From an uncultured Desulfovibrio sp. (GTDB taxonomy: Bacteria; Desulfobacterota; Desulfovibrionia; Desulfovibrionales; Desulfovibrionaceae): a stretch of 64,000 bases of DNA. The translations under genes were made by a program, and so were the position numbers. Where the stretch lies: NCBI GenBank assembly GCA_937926875.1, contig CALBAX010000136.1, positions 1-64,000 of the forward strand. The letters run 5' to 3'. The notes below the pieces were generated by a model that searched no databases, was not told the DNA's origin, and saw only the letters and a program-made list of their open reading frames with translations. Positions 37,194 to 44,478 of the stretch are shown here, piece by piece (within the stretch, counting starts at the first letter, position 1; the number at the start of each line of letters is the position of its first letter).

Positions 37194-37733
37194 CTACTTG
37201 CGGAACGGCATGCCCAGCTGGTCCAGAAGGAACTTGCCTTCCTTGTCCGTGGTCGCCGAGGTGACAATGGTGATGTTCATACCCTTGGGGTTTTCCACAC
37301 GGTCAGCTTCCATTTCGGGGAAGATGGTGTGTTCCTTGATGCCCAGGGTAAAGTTGCCGCGACCATCAAAACCACGGTCCGGGATACCGCGGAAGTCACG
37401 CACGCGGGGCAGGGCAAAGTTCATCAGCTTGTCCAGGAAGTCCCACATACGATCCTTGCGCAGGGTGACGCGAGCCCCGATGGGCATGCCTTCACGCAGC
37501 TTGAAGGAAGCGATGGACTTCTTGGCGCGGGTAACCACGGCCTTCTGTCCGGCGATGGCGGTCAGTTCCGCCACGGCTTCTTCCATCAGCTTGTTGTTCT
37601 GGCTGGCGGCGCCGAGACCGATGTTCAGAGAGATCTTCTCGATGCCGGGCAGTTGCATGGAGGAGGAGTAGTTGAACTCCTTCTGCAGTACCGGAACCAC
37701 TTTCTCTCTATAAATCTTTTCAAGGCGTGTCAT
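37194..37733 (-). CDS. rplE: 50S ribosomal protein L5
   Basis: A 179-residue L5, which binds 5S rRNA and contacts P-site tRNA. Motifs: IEKISLNIGLGAASQNNKL, ITGQKAVVTRAKKSIASFKLREGMPIG (here beginning AIAGQ) and RDFRGIPDRGFDGRGNFTLG. It lies between rplX and rpsN. Confidence 0.98.
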   Translation of the reverse strand: MTRLEKIYREKVVPVLQKEFNYSSSMQLPGIEKISLNIGLGAASQNNKLMEEAVAELTAIAGQKAVVTRAKKSIASFKLREGMPIGARVTLRKDRMWDFLDKLMNFALPRVRDFRGIPDRGFDGRGNFTLGIKEHTIFPEMEADRVENPKGMNITIVTSATTDKEGKFLLDQLGMPFRK

Positions 37734-37742
37734 CGTATCACC

Positions 37743-38075
37743 TTATTCCATGACTTCGTTGCACTTCTTGCAGAAGCGCACTTTTTTCTGCTTGCCTTCG
37801 GACTCAATGTACTTGTAGCCCACCTTGGTCGGCTTGGCGCAAGCGGAGCACACCACCATCACGTTGGACACGTGGATGGGCATTTCCTTTTCCACGATGC
37901 CACCGGGCTGCTGGGCATAGGGGTTGGGGCGCATGTGGCGCTTGGCCACATTGACCTTTTCCACCAGCACGCGGTCCTTCTTGGGAAGGACCTTGAGCAC
38001 CTTGCCGATCTTGCCCGCGTCCTTGCCGGTGATGACCATCACCTTGTCGTCCTTGCGGATGCGATACGTTTTCAT
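37743..38075 (-). CDS. rplX: 50S ribosomal protein L24
   Basis: A 110-residue L24 with the KOW motif near the start (YRIRKDDKVMVITGKDAGKIGKVLKVLPKKDRVLVEKVN) and a C-terminal zinc-ribbon (CSACAKP and CKKC). Two ATGs are possible; the second (38075) is used because AGGAG abuts the first directly, leaving no spacer, but lies 6 nt from the second. Confidence 0.95.
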   Translation of the reverse strand: MKTYRIRKDDKVMVITGKDAGKIGKVLKVLPKKDRVLVEKVNVAKRHMRPNPYAQQPGGIVEKEMPIHVSNVMVVCSACAKPTKVGYKYIESEGKQKKVRFCKKCNEVME

Positions 38076-38084
38076 AGTCATCTC

Positions 38085-38453
38085 CTACAGCACTTCGGGG
38101 GCAAGAGAAATGATCTTCATGAAGTTGGCGGCGCGCAGCTCACGAGCGACGGGTCCGAAGATACGGGTACCCACGGGTTCGCCCTGGTTGGAGAGCAGGA
38201 CAGCAGCGTTGCCGTCGAACTTGATGTAGGAGCCGTCCATACGGCGCACTTCCTTGGCAGTGCGCACGATAACGGCCTTCATGACGTCGCCTTTCTTGAC
38301 CTTGCTGTGGGGCATGGCTTCCTTGACGGAAACGACGATGATGTCGCCCACGGAAGCGTAACGGCGGTGGGAACCACCGAGCACCTTGATGCAGGCCACC
38401 TTTTTGGCGCCGCTGTTGTCGGCCACCTGAAGAGTCGATTCTACCTGGATCAT
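38085..38453 (-). CDS. rplN: 50S ribosomal protein L14
   Basis: A 122-residue L14: MIQVESTLQVADNSGAKKVACIKVLGG and the C-terminal FGPVARELRAANFMKIISLAPEVL. It bridges the two subunits. It lies between rpsQ and rplX. Confidence 0.98.
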   Translation of the reverse strand: MIQVESTLQVADNSGAKKVACIKVLGGSHRRYASVGDIIVVSVKEAMPHSKVKKGDVMKAVIVRTAKEVRRMDGSYIKFDGNAAVLLSNQGEPVGTRIFGPVARELRAANFMKIISLAPEVL

Positions 38454-38462
38454 GGTTCTACC

Positions 38463-38726
38463 CTACACAGCCTTTTCGATGATGGAGACCAGATGCCAGC
38501 GCTTGTTGCGCGACATGGGGCGGAACTCCACGATTTTAACCTTGTCGCCCATGCCGCATTCGTTCATGGGATCATGAGCCGTGAACTTTTTGCGGCGCCT
38601 CACATACTTCTTGAGCAGAGGATGCTTCACCAGCGTTTCAACGCGCACGACGATGGTCTTGTCGTTCTTGTCGCTGACAACGATACCGGTGAGGGTTCTG
38701 CCCTTGCGATTTTCCAGAGCTTGCAT
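38463..38726 (-). CDS. rpsQ: 30S ribosomal protein S17
   Basis: An 87-residue S17, an early-assembling OB-fold protein: GRTLTGIVVSDKNDKTIVVRVE, then HPLLKKYVRRRKKFTAHDP and VKIVEFRPMSRNKRWHLV. It lies between rpmC and rplN. Confidence 0.98.
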   Translation of the reverse strand: MQALENRKGRTLTGIVVSDKNDKTIVVRVETLVKHPLLKKYVRRRKKFTAHDPMNECGMGDKVKIVEFRPMSRNKRWHLVSIIEKAV

Positions 38727-38738
38727 GGTTCAGCCCCT

Positions 38739-38957
38739 CTATTCCTTTTCAGTCAAAACGGTGGAAACGCGAGCCACCTGACGGCGCATGGCCTTGAGCT
38801 CGGAAGTCTTTTCAAGCTGCGCGGTGGCATGCTTGAAACGGGCCGTCATGAGTTCTTCGCGCTGTTCGGCCAGCTTGGCACGCAGCTCTTCGACGCTCAT
38901 GTCGCGCAGCTCGGCGGCAGTGGCCATGGCGGCTTTTTCGTTCTTCTTGGCAGCCAT
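38739..38957 (-). CDS. rpmC: 50S ribosomal protein L29
   Basis: A 72-residue L29, a helical hairpin at the nascent-chain exit that helps dock trigger factor and SRP. The core ELRDMSVEELRAKLAEQREEL and the C-terminal LKAMRRQVARVSTVL are typical. An N-terminal Lys/Ala extension of about 12 residues is present; an internal ATG at residue 11 is an alternative start. Confidence 0.95.
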   Translation of the reverse strand: MAAKKNEKAAMATAAELRDMSVEELRAKLAEQREELMTARFKHATAQLEKTSELKAMRRQVARVSTVLTEKE

Positions 38958-38958
38958 A

Positions 38959-39372
38959 CTACAGGCCCTCCCTCACCACGATGATGGTCTTCACGGGCAG
39001 CTTGTGGGCGGCGCGGGTCAGAGCCTCGCGAGCCAGGTCAAGGCTGACGCCCTTGATTTCGTACAGCACGCGGCCGGGCTTGACCGGAGCGCACCAGCCC
39101 ACCGGAGCCCCCTTACCGGAACCCTGACGGGTTTCAAGAGGCTTGGCGGTCACGGGGCGGTCGGGGAACACGCGAATCCAGACCTTACCGCCACGCTTGA
39201 TGTGACGCATCATGGCGATACGGGCGGCTTCAATCTGCTGGCTGGACAACTGACCGTGCTGCACGGCCTTCAGGCCAATATCACCAAAGGCGATGGAGGC
39301 GCCGCGGCTGGCCAGGCCGCGCAGGCGGCCCTTCTGCCATTTACGGAATTTAACTTTCTTGGGCGCGAGCAT
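38959..39372 (-). CDS. rplP: 50S ribosomal protein L16
   Basis: A 137-residue L16: MLAPKKVKFRKWQKGRLRGLA, RIAMMRHIKRGGKVWIRVFPD and GKGAPVGWCAPVKPGRVLYEI. It lies near the A-site and peptidyl-transferase centre. Its ATG overlaps the last base of the rpsC stop. Confidence 0.98.
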   Translation of the reverse strand: MLAPKKVKFRKWQKGRLRGLASRGASIAFGDIGLKAVQHGQLSSQQIEAARIAMMRHIKRGGKVWIRVFPDRPVTAKPLETRQGSGKGAPVGWCAPVKPGRVLYEIKGVSLDLAREALTRAAHKLPVKTIIVVREGL

Positions 39373-40013
39373 TACTGATCAACCTCTTTGTCAAGGATTT
39401 CACCCTTGTAGATCCACACCTTGACACCGATGATGCCGTAGGTGGTGTGCGCTTCGGCAAAACCGTAGTCGATGTCGGCGCGCAGGGTCTGCAACGGCAC
39501 GCGACCGTCACGGTACCATTCGGTACGGGCGATTTCAGCGCCCGCCAGACGACCGGAGCAGGTCACCTTGATGCCTTCGCCACCGAACTTGCGGGCCATG
39601 GACACCGTGCGCTTCATGGCGCGACGGAAGGCCACGCGGCGTTCCAGCTGCTGGGCGATGTTTTCGGCCACGAGCTGGGCTTCCACTTCGGGACGACGGA
39701 TTTCATTCACTTCCAGCGAGAACTCACGGCCAAACTTCTGGCGGAGGTCGCCGCGCAGCTTTTCGATCTCCACGCCCTTGCGGCCGATGACGATACCGGG
39801 ACGGGCCGTGGACAGGATCAGACGGATCTTGCCACCGGCGCGTTCGATTTCGATCTTGGCCAGCCCCGCATGATACAGGAGCTTCTTCACATAGGCGCGA
39901 ATCTTGCTGTCTTCAAACACAAAGGCAGGGTAGTCCTTTTTGCTGAACCAGCGGGACTGCCAGTTCTTGTTGTACCCCAGCCGGAAGCCAAACGGATGAA
40001 CTTTCTGACCCAT
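39372..40013 (-). CDS. rpsC: 30S ribosomal protein S3
   Basis: A 213-residue S3 with N-terminal MGQKVHPFGFRLGYNKNWQSRW, the KH domain (TARPGIVIGRKGVEIEKLR) and the C-terminal domain (GRLAGAEIARTEWYRDGRVPLQTLRADIDYGFAEA). It lines the mRNA entry tunnel. It lies between rplV and rplP. Confidence 0.98.
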   Translation of the reverse strand: MGQKVHPFGFRLGYNKNWQSRWFSKKDYPAFVFEDSKIRAYVKKLLYHAGLAKIEIERAGGKIRLILSTARPGIVIGRKGVEIEKLRGDLRQKFGREFSLEVNEIRRPEVEAQLVAENIAQQLERRVAFRRAMKRTVSMARKFGGEGIKVTCSGRLAGAEIARTEWYRDGRVPLQTLRADIDYGFAEAHTTYGIIGVKVWIYKGEILDKEVDQ

Positions 40014-40016
40014 AGC

Positions 40017-40355
40017 CTATTCCTGCCCTTCTGCGAGTATAACGGTAACGTGGCTGGTACGCTTGTGAATCTTGGTGGCACGGCCCTGGGCGCGGGGCAT
40101 GAAGCGCTTCCAGGTGGGGCCTTCGTTCACGATGACTTCCTTGATGACCATGGCGTCCACGTTCACGCCACCCAGCTGGGAGGCATTGGCCACGGCGCTC
40201 TTGAGCACATTCAGCAGCACGCCGGCGGGCTTGTTGGGGGTGAAGCGCAGAATGTTCATGGCTTCTTCCACACCCTTGCCCTGCACGTTCTTGGCCACAA
40301 GGCGGGTCTTGCGGGGCGACACGCGCTGGAATTTCGCGATAGCTTTGGATTCCAT
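40017..40355 (-). CDS. rplV: 50S ribosomal protein L22
   Basis: A 112-residue L22: MESKAIAKFQRVSPRKTRLVAKNV and the beta-hairpin region FMPRAQGRATKIHKRTSHVTV that reaches into the exit tunnel. It lies between rpsS and rpsC. Confidence 0.98.
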   Translation of the reverse strand: MESKAIAKFQRVSPRKTRLVAKNVQGKGVEEAMNILRFTPNKPAGVLLNVLKSAVANASQLGGVNVDAMVIKEVIVNEGPTWKRFMPRAQGRATKIHKRTSHVTVILAEGQE

Positions 40356-40364
40356 ATCTCTACC

Positions 40365-40649
40365 CTACTTCTTGCCGGCCTTGGCCTTCTTGTCAGCGGC
40401 GTGGCCGTGGAAGGTACGGGTGGGCGAGAATTCGCCCAGCTTGTGACCCACCATGTTTTCGGTCACGAACACCGGCACAAACTTTTTGCCATTGTGCACC
40501 GCAAAGGTCAGACCCACCATTTCAGGCAGGATGGTCGAGCGGCGCGACCAGGTCTTCACCACGCGATGGTCATTGGAGGCCACCGCAGCGTCAACCTTCT
40601 TCATCAGGTGGCCGTCAATGAACGGCCCTTTCTTCAAAGATCTGGGCAT
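40365..40649 (-). CDS. rpsS: 30S ribosomal protein S19
   Basis: A 94-residue S19: MPRSLKKGPFIDGHLMKKV, then WSRRSTILPEMVGLTFAVHNG and VGHKLGEFSPTRTFHGHA. It sits in the head of the small subunit beside S13. It lies between rplB and rplV. Confidence 0.98.
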   Translation of the reverse strand: MPRSLKKGPFIDGHLMKKVDAAVASNDHRVVKTWSRRSTILPEMVGLTFAVHNGKKFVPVFVTENMVGHKLGEFSPTRTFHGHAADKKAKAGKK

Positions 40650-40658
40650 CTGCTACTC

Positions 40659-41489
40659 CTACTTCTGGCCGCGGCGCTTAATGATAAGGCGCGAAGAAGC
40701 CTTGTTCTTGTCGCGGGTCTTGAAGCCCTTGGCAGGCATACCCCAGGGCGACACGGGATGACGACCACCGGAGCTGCGGCCTTCGCCACCGCCCAGGGGA
40801 TGGTCGATGGGGTTCATGGCCACACCGCGGACCTGAGGACGGCGACCCAGCCAGCGGTTGCGGCCGGCCTTGCCCAGGGAGATGTTTTCGTGCTGGATGT
40901 TGCCCACCTGGCCCACAGTGGCCACGCAGGAAGCCAGGACCTTGCGCACTTCGCCGGAGGGCAGACGCAGCAGGGCGTACTTGCCTTCCTTAGCCACGAG
41001 CTGGGCGTAGGTGCCAGCGGCGCGGCAGAGCTGGCCACCCTTGCCGGGGTACAGCTCGACGTTGTGGATCACGGTACCCACCGGGATGCGGGACATCTGC
41101 ATGGCGTTGCCGGGCTTGATGTCGGCACCTTCACCGGCCAGCACCACGTCGCCCTGCTTCAGACCCACAGGAGCGATGATGTAGCGCTTTTCGCCGTCCA
41201 CGTAGTGGAGCAGGGCGATACGGGCGGTACGGTTGGGGTCGTATTCGATGTGCGCAACCTTGGCGGCGATGCCGAACTTGTTACGCTTGAAGTCGATGAT
41301 GCGGTACAGGCGCTTCACACCGCCGCCACGACGACGGCTGGTCACGCGGCCACGGTTGTTGCGGCCGGCCTTCTTGGTCAGGCCCACGGTGAGCGACTTC
41401 TCAGGGGTCGTCCGGGTGATTTCCGCAAAGTCGGAAACCGTCTGGAAACGACGCCCGGCGGAGGTCGGTTTCAGCTTACGGACAGCCAT
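40659..41489 (-). CDS. rplB: 50S ribosomal protein L2
   Basis: A 276-residue L2, needed for subunit joining and peptidyl transfer. Motifs: GRNNRGRVTSRRRGGGVKRLYR, the RNA-binding core, and the C-terminal GVAMNPIDHPLGGGEGRSSGG containing the essential His. It lies between rplW and rpsS. Confidence 0.99.
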   Translation of the reverse strand: MAVRKLKPTSAGRRFQTVSDFAEITRTTPEKSLTVGLTKKAGRNNRGRVTSRRRGGGVKRLYRIIDFKRNKFGIAAKVAHIEYDPNRTARIALLHYVDGEKRYIIAPVGLKQGDVVLAGEGADIKPGNAMQMSRIPVGTVIHNVELYPGKGGQLCRAAGTYAQLVAKEGKYALLRLPSGEVRKVLASCVATVGQVGNIQHENISLGKAGRNRWLGRRPQVRGVAMNPIDHPLGGGEGRSSGGRHPVSPWGMPAKGFKTRDKNKASSRLIIKRRGQK

Positions 41490-41490
41490 T

Positions 41491-41781
41491 TTACACTCCC
41501 TCGAAGAACTCGATTTTATCGCCCTGGCGCAAGGTCACATAGGCCTTCTTCCAGCCGGGCTTACGGCCCACCACGCGACCCTGGCGTTCCCGATTGGAGG
41601 GAGCCTTGCGAACCACGTTGACCGCTTCAACTTTCACATCAAAAGCCTTTTCCACGGCCTGCTTGATTTCAAGCTTGTTGGCGCCGGGATGAACATAGAA
41701 AGCCACCTGACGGGACTCATCCTTCAGCAGGGTGGTCTTTTCCGTCAGCAGGGGCTTGATAAGAACCTGGGTGAATTCCAT
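41491..41781 (-). CDS. rplW: 50S ribosomal protein L23
   Basis: A 96-residue L23, the main docking point for trigger factor and SRP at the tunnel exit: VLIKPLLTEKTTLL, VHPGANKLEIKQAVEKAFDV and GRKPGWKKAYVTLRQGD. It starts 1 bp away from rplB, between rplD and rplB. Confidence 0.97.
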   Translation of the reverse strand: MEFTQVLIKPLLTEKTTLLKDESRQVAFYVHPGANKLEIKQAVEKAFDVKVEAVNVVRKAPSNRERQGRVVGRKPGWKKAYVTLRQGDKIEFFEGV

Positions 41782-41793
41782 GAGTTGCCCCTC

Positions 41794-42417
41794 TTATTTT
41801 TCAAAGCGGGCCTGCACGGGCGCCACGGCGCCTTCCAGCAGGACCAGCTGCTTGTGGCGGAGGATCTCCAGCACGCTCAGACGATCAGGCGTGGTCAGCG
41901 TGATGCCGGGGATGTTGCGGGCGGAGCGGGTCAGGGCTTCGCTTTCCTCGGCGGTCACGATGAGAGCCTTGTTCAGGCCCAGAGTACCGGCCACTTTGGC
42001 AAAATGCTTGGTCTTGGCTTCGGGCAGTTCGATGCCCTTGACCACCAGCAGGTTTTCGGCGGCCAGACGGCTCGACAGAGCCATCTTCATGGCCAGGGCG
42101 CGCACCTTGCTGTTGACCTTGAAGCTGTAATCGCGGGGCTGGGGGCCAAACACGATGGCGCCGCCACGCCACACGGGCGAACGATTGGAGCCGGAACGGG
42201 CGCGACCGGTGCCCTTCTGCTTCCAGGGCTTCACGCCGCCGCCGGAAACGAAGGCGCGGGTCTTGGCCATGTGGGTACCGGCGCGCTTGGCGGCCATCTG
42301 GGCACGCACCACGAGGTTGAGGATCTCGGGACGAGCCTCAACTTCAAACACGTCGGCGGAAAGCGTCAGTTCGCCGCATTCCTGCTTGTTCTGGTCATAA
42401 ACTTTCACGGTAGCCAT
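41794..42417 (-). CDS. rplD: 50S ribosomal protein L4
   Basis: A 207-residue L4 with the internal loop KPWKQKGTGRARSGSNRSPVWRGG reaching the exit tunnel. In E. coli L4 also represses its own S10 operon through the leader mRNA, which is of interest given the long structured leader upstream of rpsJ here. It lies between rplC and rplW. Confidence 0.98.
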   Translation of the reverse strand: MATVKVYDQNKQECGELTLSADVFEVEARPEILNLVVRAQMAAKRAGTHMAKTRAFVSGGGVKPWKQKGTGRARSGSNRSPVWRGGAIVFGPQPRDYSFKVNSKVRALAMKMALSSRLAAENLLVVKGIELPEAKTKHFAKVAGTLGLNKALIVTAEESEALTRSARNIPGITLTTPDRLSVLEILRHKQLVLLEGAVAPVQARFEK

Positions 42418-42430
42418 TGTTGTGCTTCCT

Positions 42431-43060
42431 CTACTGCTTGCGGATCAGCACCAGCCCGTTCTTGGGGCCGGGCACGGAACCCTTGACCAGGATGACGTTG
42501 TCGGCGGGACGAACGTCAACGATCACAAGGCCCATTTCCGTCACGGTTTCGTTGCCCCAATGGCCAGCCATCTTACGGCCCTTGAACACGTGGCCGGGGA
42601 AGGTGTTGTTACCGATGGAGCCGTTGTTACGGTGCACTTTTTCGCAACCGTGCGTATCCTTGGAACCGGCGAAGTTCCAACGGCGCATACGGCCCTGGTA
42701 GCCCTTACCGATGCTCTTGGCGGTCACTTTGACCTTGTCGCCGGTAGCAAACATTTCCACGGTCAGTTCCTGACCGGGTTCCATTTCAGGGGCGTTTTCC
42801 AGGCGGATTTCACGCAGTTCGCGGTACAGGCCGGTGCCGGCCTTGGCGAAGTGGCCCTTCATGGCCTTGCTGACGTGCTTTTCCTTGTCTTCGGTCAGCG
42901 CGATCTGCAGAGCGTTGTAACCGTCGGTTTCAACGGTCTTCACCTGGGTGACGGGGCAGGGCCCGGCCTGAATCACCGTGACGGGCACAGCGGCGCCGTC
43001 ACCGGCAAAAATGCGGGTCATACCAAGTTTACGACCCAAAATTCCCATTTTCTCAGCCAT
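42431..43060 (-). CDS. rplC: 50S ribosomal protein L3
   Basis: A 209-residue L3 binding near the 23S 3' end: MGILGRKLGMTRIFAGDGAAVPVTVIQ, and FAGSKDTHGCEKVHRNNGSIGNN with PGHVFKGRKMAGHWGNE. The GNN segment carries the Gln/Asn position modified in some bacteria (here Asn). It lies between rpsJ and rplD. Confidence 0.98.
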   Translation of the reverse strand: MAEKMGILGRKLGMTRIFAGDGAAVPVTVIQAGPCPVTQVKTVETDGYNALQIALTEDKEKHVSKAMKGHFAKAGTGLYRELREIRLENAPEMEPGQELTVEMFATGDKVKVTAKSIGKGYQGRMRRWNFAGSKDTHGCEKVHRNNGSIGNNTFPGHVFKGRKMAGHWGNETVTEMGLVIVDVRPADNVILVKGSVPGPKNGLVLIRKQ

Positions 43061-43072
43061 GACTGCCTCTCA

Positions 43073-43390
43073 CTAGAGCTTGATTTCAACGTCCACGCCA
43101 GCGGGCAGGGAAAGCTTGCCGAGGGCGTCAACGGTCTGCTGCGTGGGTTCAAGGATGTCCATAAGCCGCTTGTGGATGCGCATTTCGAACTGCTCACGGG
43201 ACTTCTTGTTCACATGCACGGAACGCTGAATGGTGTACTTATGAATATTGGTGGGCAGCGGGATGGGCCCGGCCACACCGGCACCGGTATTGCGCGCCGT
43301 ATCCACGATTTCCGCAACAGCCTTGTCCAGGATGCGGTAATCGTAGGCTTTGAGCTTGATCCGAATGCGATCACTGCTAACTGTCGTCAT
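43073..43390 (-). CDS. rpsJ: 30S ribosomal protein S10
   Basis: A 105-residue S10 (also NusE, a transcription antitermination factor): DRIRIKLKAYDYRILDKAVAEIVDTA, GPIPLPTNIHKYTIQRSVHVNKKSREQFEMR and the C-terminal LPAGVDVEIKL. It is the first gene of the S10 block. A roughly 500-nt leader with many hairpins separates it from its candidate promoter. Confidence 0.98.
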   Translation of the reverse strand: MTTVSSDRIRIKLKAYDYRILDKAVAEIVDTARNTGAGVAGPIPLPTNIHKYTIQRSVHVNKKSREQFEMRIHKRLMDILEPTQQTVDALGKLSLPAGVDVEIKL

Positions 43391-43605
43391 TGTTGCCTAC
43401 TCCGTTTGAAAAATCCTGGCCGGTTGGGTTCGGCGCAGGTTTCTTAACAGCTTTGCGCGGGCCAAAAACCACGGGCCCGAAGGTCGGCCTCACCCGTTGG
43501 GGAGACTGGGCAACAACTTGGGGAAGAGAAGCGCTTGAAGCAGCGCACATCACAGAATCTGAAGGAATCAGATATATCGGAAGGTACGGACGCCTGAGCG
43601 TGCCT

Positions 43606-43800
43606 GCATCATCCGTGTGATGCTTCCCGGCGTAGCCCAGGCCTGTCACTGACTGAAGCAGTGACGAGGGTGGTCCCGCAGGGTCACCAAATGGGGGAAC
43701 ATCCCCCCTTACCTTTACAGCCCGGGGTCACCTGATCGCCAGGTGGGATCCGCTGTGTGGGCTGGAACGGCTCGACATTGTCTCGGCATCTGGTAACGCC
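43606..43800 (-). ncRNA. structured leader RNA element upstream of rpsJ (no family recognised)
   Basis: On the minus strand seven pairings can be drawn. A closing stem GGCGT/ACGCC (43796-43800 with 43629-43633) and a second AGCCCA/TGGGCT (43758-43763 with 43634-43639) enclose four hairpins: CACCTG/CAGGTG (43729-43745), GGGGG/CCCCC (43693-43707), GGTG-x2-CCC/GGG-x-CACC (43669-43688) and GTCACTG/CAGTGAC (43645-43665). A further hairpin GCATCA/TGATGC (43606-43623) follows. Ordered, non-overlapping perfect stems within one closed domain argue for a folded RNA. It does not match S10 leaders, riboswitches, 4.5S, 6S, RNase P or tmRNA as I know them. The strand is inferred from the promoter. Confidence 0.55.
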
Positions 43801-43910
43801 TGCACATGTCAAAACCCGCCGCGGAGCGACCGCTTTGGGTGCATCAGGACAGACTCAATCTGCCCTTCCCTGCCGTCCAGGGAACAGCCTTGTTGCTCAA
43901 GGCGAGGTTC

Positions 43911-43939
43911 CTTCTATCGGGAATGGGTCGATGCGTCAA
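43911..43939 (-). promoter_or_regulatory. promoter of the S10 ribosomal protein operon
   Basis: On the minus strand TTGACG (43934-43939), exactly 17 bp, TAGAAG (43911-43916). The -35 is preceded by an A-rich tract (AAAAAAAC). The same TAGAAG and 17-bp spacing precede the tRNA-Thr and tRNA-Leu genes. It implies a leader of about 510 nt to rpsJ. Confidence 0.6.
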
Positions 43940-44419
43940 GTTTTTTTCACTGCAGAAGGGATTTTTTTTCGCGCTATTGCTGATTTTCCCGCTTTGGGAG
44001 GAAAAAGATCCTGCCTGCCCGAGCCAGGAAGACGCATGTCACAACATATTTTATCCTCGTCCTGACTGGGCTTTTTTTCACATATGTTCGAAAAAATGAC
44101 CGGACCACAGGAGCCAGTCAGGACACCGCCCTTCTGCAAAGCACAACTTTCCAGACGGCCGTTCCCGGCCTGCGGGCCGGCCTGCTCTCCAGGGACCATC
44201 CATGCAAGGGCTGGACACAGATTTGCCCTGCTCCCCGTCCCCCTCCAGCCACAAGCAGGGAGGCTTCCCAAAACAAAAAACGCTTGCTGGCGGACACACA
44301 GCGTAGAAAATGTGTTTTGCCTGCCATGGCCGCCCTTCCGGCCGACTGCGGATGCAGTGGCCGCGGCCCCCAATATACAGCCCCAGAGTAAACAGTCCTG
44401 TTTGACGTCAGGGAACGCG

Positions 44420-44454
44420 AAAGGGGGACTTTTCCTGGCGGAAAAGCCCCCCTT
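44420..44454 (-). terminator. terminator-like hairpin after ftsY
   Basis: AAGGGGGACTTTTCC and GGAAAAGCCCCCCTT pair over 15 bp with one mismatch, and on the minus strand run into TTTCG. It is 25 bp after the ftsY stop. Its purine arm with an internal CTTTT resembles the 3'-end repeat family. Confidence 0.65.
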
Positions 44455-44478
44455 GTTCACATCATGATGCGCGTAGCG

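Larger units (their letters stand above)
43391..44478. other. 1,088-bp region between rpsJ and ftsY: S10 leader, promoter and ftsY terminator
   Basis: No protein gene is supported. On the minus strand it holds, in transcription order, the ftsY terminator (44420-44454), about 470 bp with nothing recognised, the S10 promoter (43911-43939) and a leader of about 510 nt with a hairpin array (43606-43800). A GC stem CGGGCC/GGCCCG around a T-rich loop lies near 43462-43485. Confidence 0.6.

Noticed and set aside
43377..43649. Possible 90-codon leader peptide gene before rpsJ
   Set aside because: It overlaps the rpsJ start in another frame, has no ribosome binding site and lies across the RNA stems.
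43754..43800. tmRNA-like 5' end (GGGCTGGAACGGCTCGACATT)
   Set aside because: No tag peptide frame, no tRNA-like 3' domain and no matching acceptor stem downstream on the plus strand.
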